Below, one piece after another: positions 63,506 through 64,000 of a stretch of DNA of 64,000 nt. The number at the start of each line of letters is the position of its first letter. Position 1 is the first letter of the stretch. The position numbers and the translations under genes are program-made. The DNA comes from Methanosphaera sp. BMS (lineage in GTDB: Archaea; Methanobacteriota; Methanobacteria; Methanobacteriales; Methanobacteriaceae): contig NZ_CP014213.1 in the NCBI RefSeq assembly GCF_003268005.1, positions 1,612,001-1,676,000 on the forward strand, written 5' to 3'. The notes under the pieces were generated by a model, which saw nothing but the letters and a program-made list of their open reading frames with translations, ran no database searches and was not told the DNA's origin.

Positions 63506-64000
63506 TTATGGTGCAAAGAACTTTGTAACCTCTTTAACATAGTCTGCCTTTGACAGTACCGATATCTTCTGATTCTTATGGAATACTGTATCTTTTTGTG
63601 GTATAATCAAATCGTCATCATCATAAACAGCACATACAACATAATTCTCAGTTGGACTATAATCAAGCACACGTTTTCCATATAGCTGACTGTTTTCTAT
63701 CCTTAAATCCAAAAGTTCCGTGGAACCTCTACCGAGCACTATCAAATCGGCTACTTTCGGCCTTGTAATAACCCTTTCTAAATATGCTGCCACGGTTGAT
63801 TCAGGGCTTACTGTAATATCCACGCCTACCTTCTTAAATGCATCCACGTGGGCCAAATCGTTTACACGTGCAATAACCTTTTTTACGTTCTCGTAATCCT
63901 GACATAACACTGACGCCAATAGATTTATACTGTCCTTTCCAGTTGCGGCTACAAATACATCCGCATCTGCTATATCCGCATCTTCCAATACCTGAATGGA
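63506..64000 (-). CDS. trkA: TrkA potassium uptake regulatory protein (5' end beyond window)
   Basis: The C-terminal 164 residues of a TrkA-type protein. The frame stays open to the right edge (SIQVLEDADIADADVFVAATG), typical of the end of the RCK_N nucleotide-binding domain with DVFVAATGKDSINLLASVL; then an RCK_C domain (residues ~80-160 of the visible part). It gates Trk/Ktr potassium channels according to NAD(H) or ATP. The start lies outside, so length and ribosome site cannot be judged. Confidence 0.9.
   Translation of the reverse strand, partial: SIQVLEDADIADADVFVAATGKDSINLLASVLCQDYENVKKVIARVNDLAHVDAFKKVGVDITVSPESTVAAYLERVITRPKVADLIVLGRGSTELLDLRIENSQLYGKRVLDYSPTENYVVCAVYDDDDLIIPQKDTVFHKNQKISVLSKADYVKEVTKFFAP

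Overview
The window reads as chromosomal DNA of a low-G+C methanogenic archaeon of the Methanobacteriales, most likely Methanosphaera or a close relative (the genus is an inference). The evidence is a set of methanogen-only or archaeal genes: cofG (coenzyme F420), mptA (methanopterin), comC-comD-comE (coenzyme M), a methanogenesis marker 7 protein, the PolD large subunit, fttA/aCPSF1, a proteasome beta subunit, an archaeal DNA ligase and trm1. Adhesin-like beta-helix proteins, very AT-rich spacers, GGTGA/GGAGG ribosome sites and TATA boxes fit the same group.

Layout. 1-2763: a minus-strand group of a Cas4-like/DUF2779 nuclease (cut by the left edge) and two unknown proteins, one with an internal duplication. 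3087-6446: mptA, a DUF2120-like gene and cofG, then an Lrp regulator. 6885-12861: a secreted orphan followed by a 23-bp tandem repeat, trm1, a DegT aminotransferase, a tRNA-thiolase-like PP-loop protein, a DUF1922 protein and a TraB protein. 13138-18892: a methanogenesis marker pair, the Fe-S carrier ATPase mrp, psmB and fttA. 19054-22324: purM and the coenzyme M genes comC, comD and comE. 22524-25892: a UbiB kinase and cstA. 25893-27191: a decayed spacer with several inverted repeats, then six tRNA genes on the minus strand (Asn, CAT, Glu, Leu, His, Asn). 27441-31134: an unusual radical SAM protein, gatB, a CBS-ParB protein and hisE.

31138-36315 is the clearest accessory region. It holds a fused restriction endonuclease-methyltransferase, a solitary HsdM, a small Ser-rich ORF broken by TGA, gene debris and an adhesin fragment. 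It is bounded by two near-identical ~37-bp copies of the hisE terminator sequence. Next to it lie a large adhesin-like gene (apparent AUU start) and a decayed transposase. 39819-47640 encodes a DUF389 membrane protein, an acyl/acetyl-CoA synthetase with an XRE-cupin regulator, glmM and two cell-surface genes. 47837-53586 has small membrane or unknown proteins, a TIM-barrel isomerase, a flavoprotein convergent with an HxlR regulator (both promoters carry the same palindrome), lig and a DUF2971-like gene. 53822-64000 has polC, nrdD, a YbjQ membrane protein, a PfkB kinase, thiC and the 3' part of trkA.

Many genes end in short C-rich stretches followed by T-tracts without a strong hairpin. This fits U-tract-dependent termination by FttA, which is encoded here. 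I found no CRISPR array, rRNA, intein or complete insertion sequence. The best leads for unusual biology are the restriction-modification island, the Cas4-like/DUF2779 operon, the CX4CX2C radical SAM protein, the HxlR/flavoprotein pair with shared operators, and an orphan CsoR-like operator.
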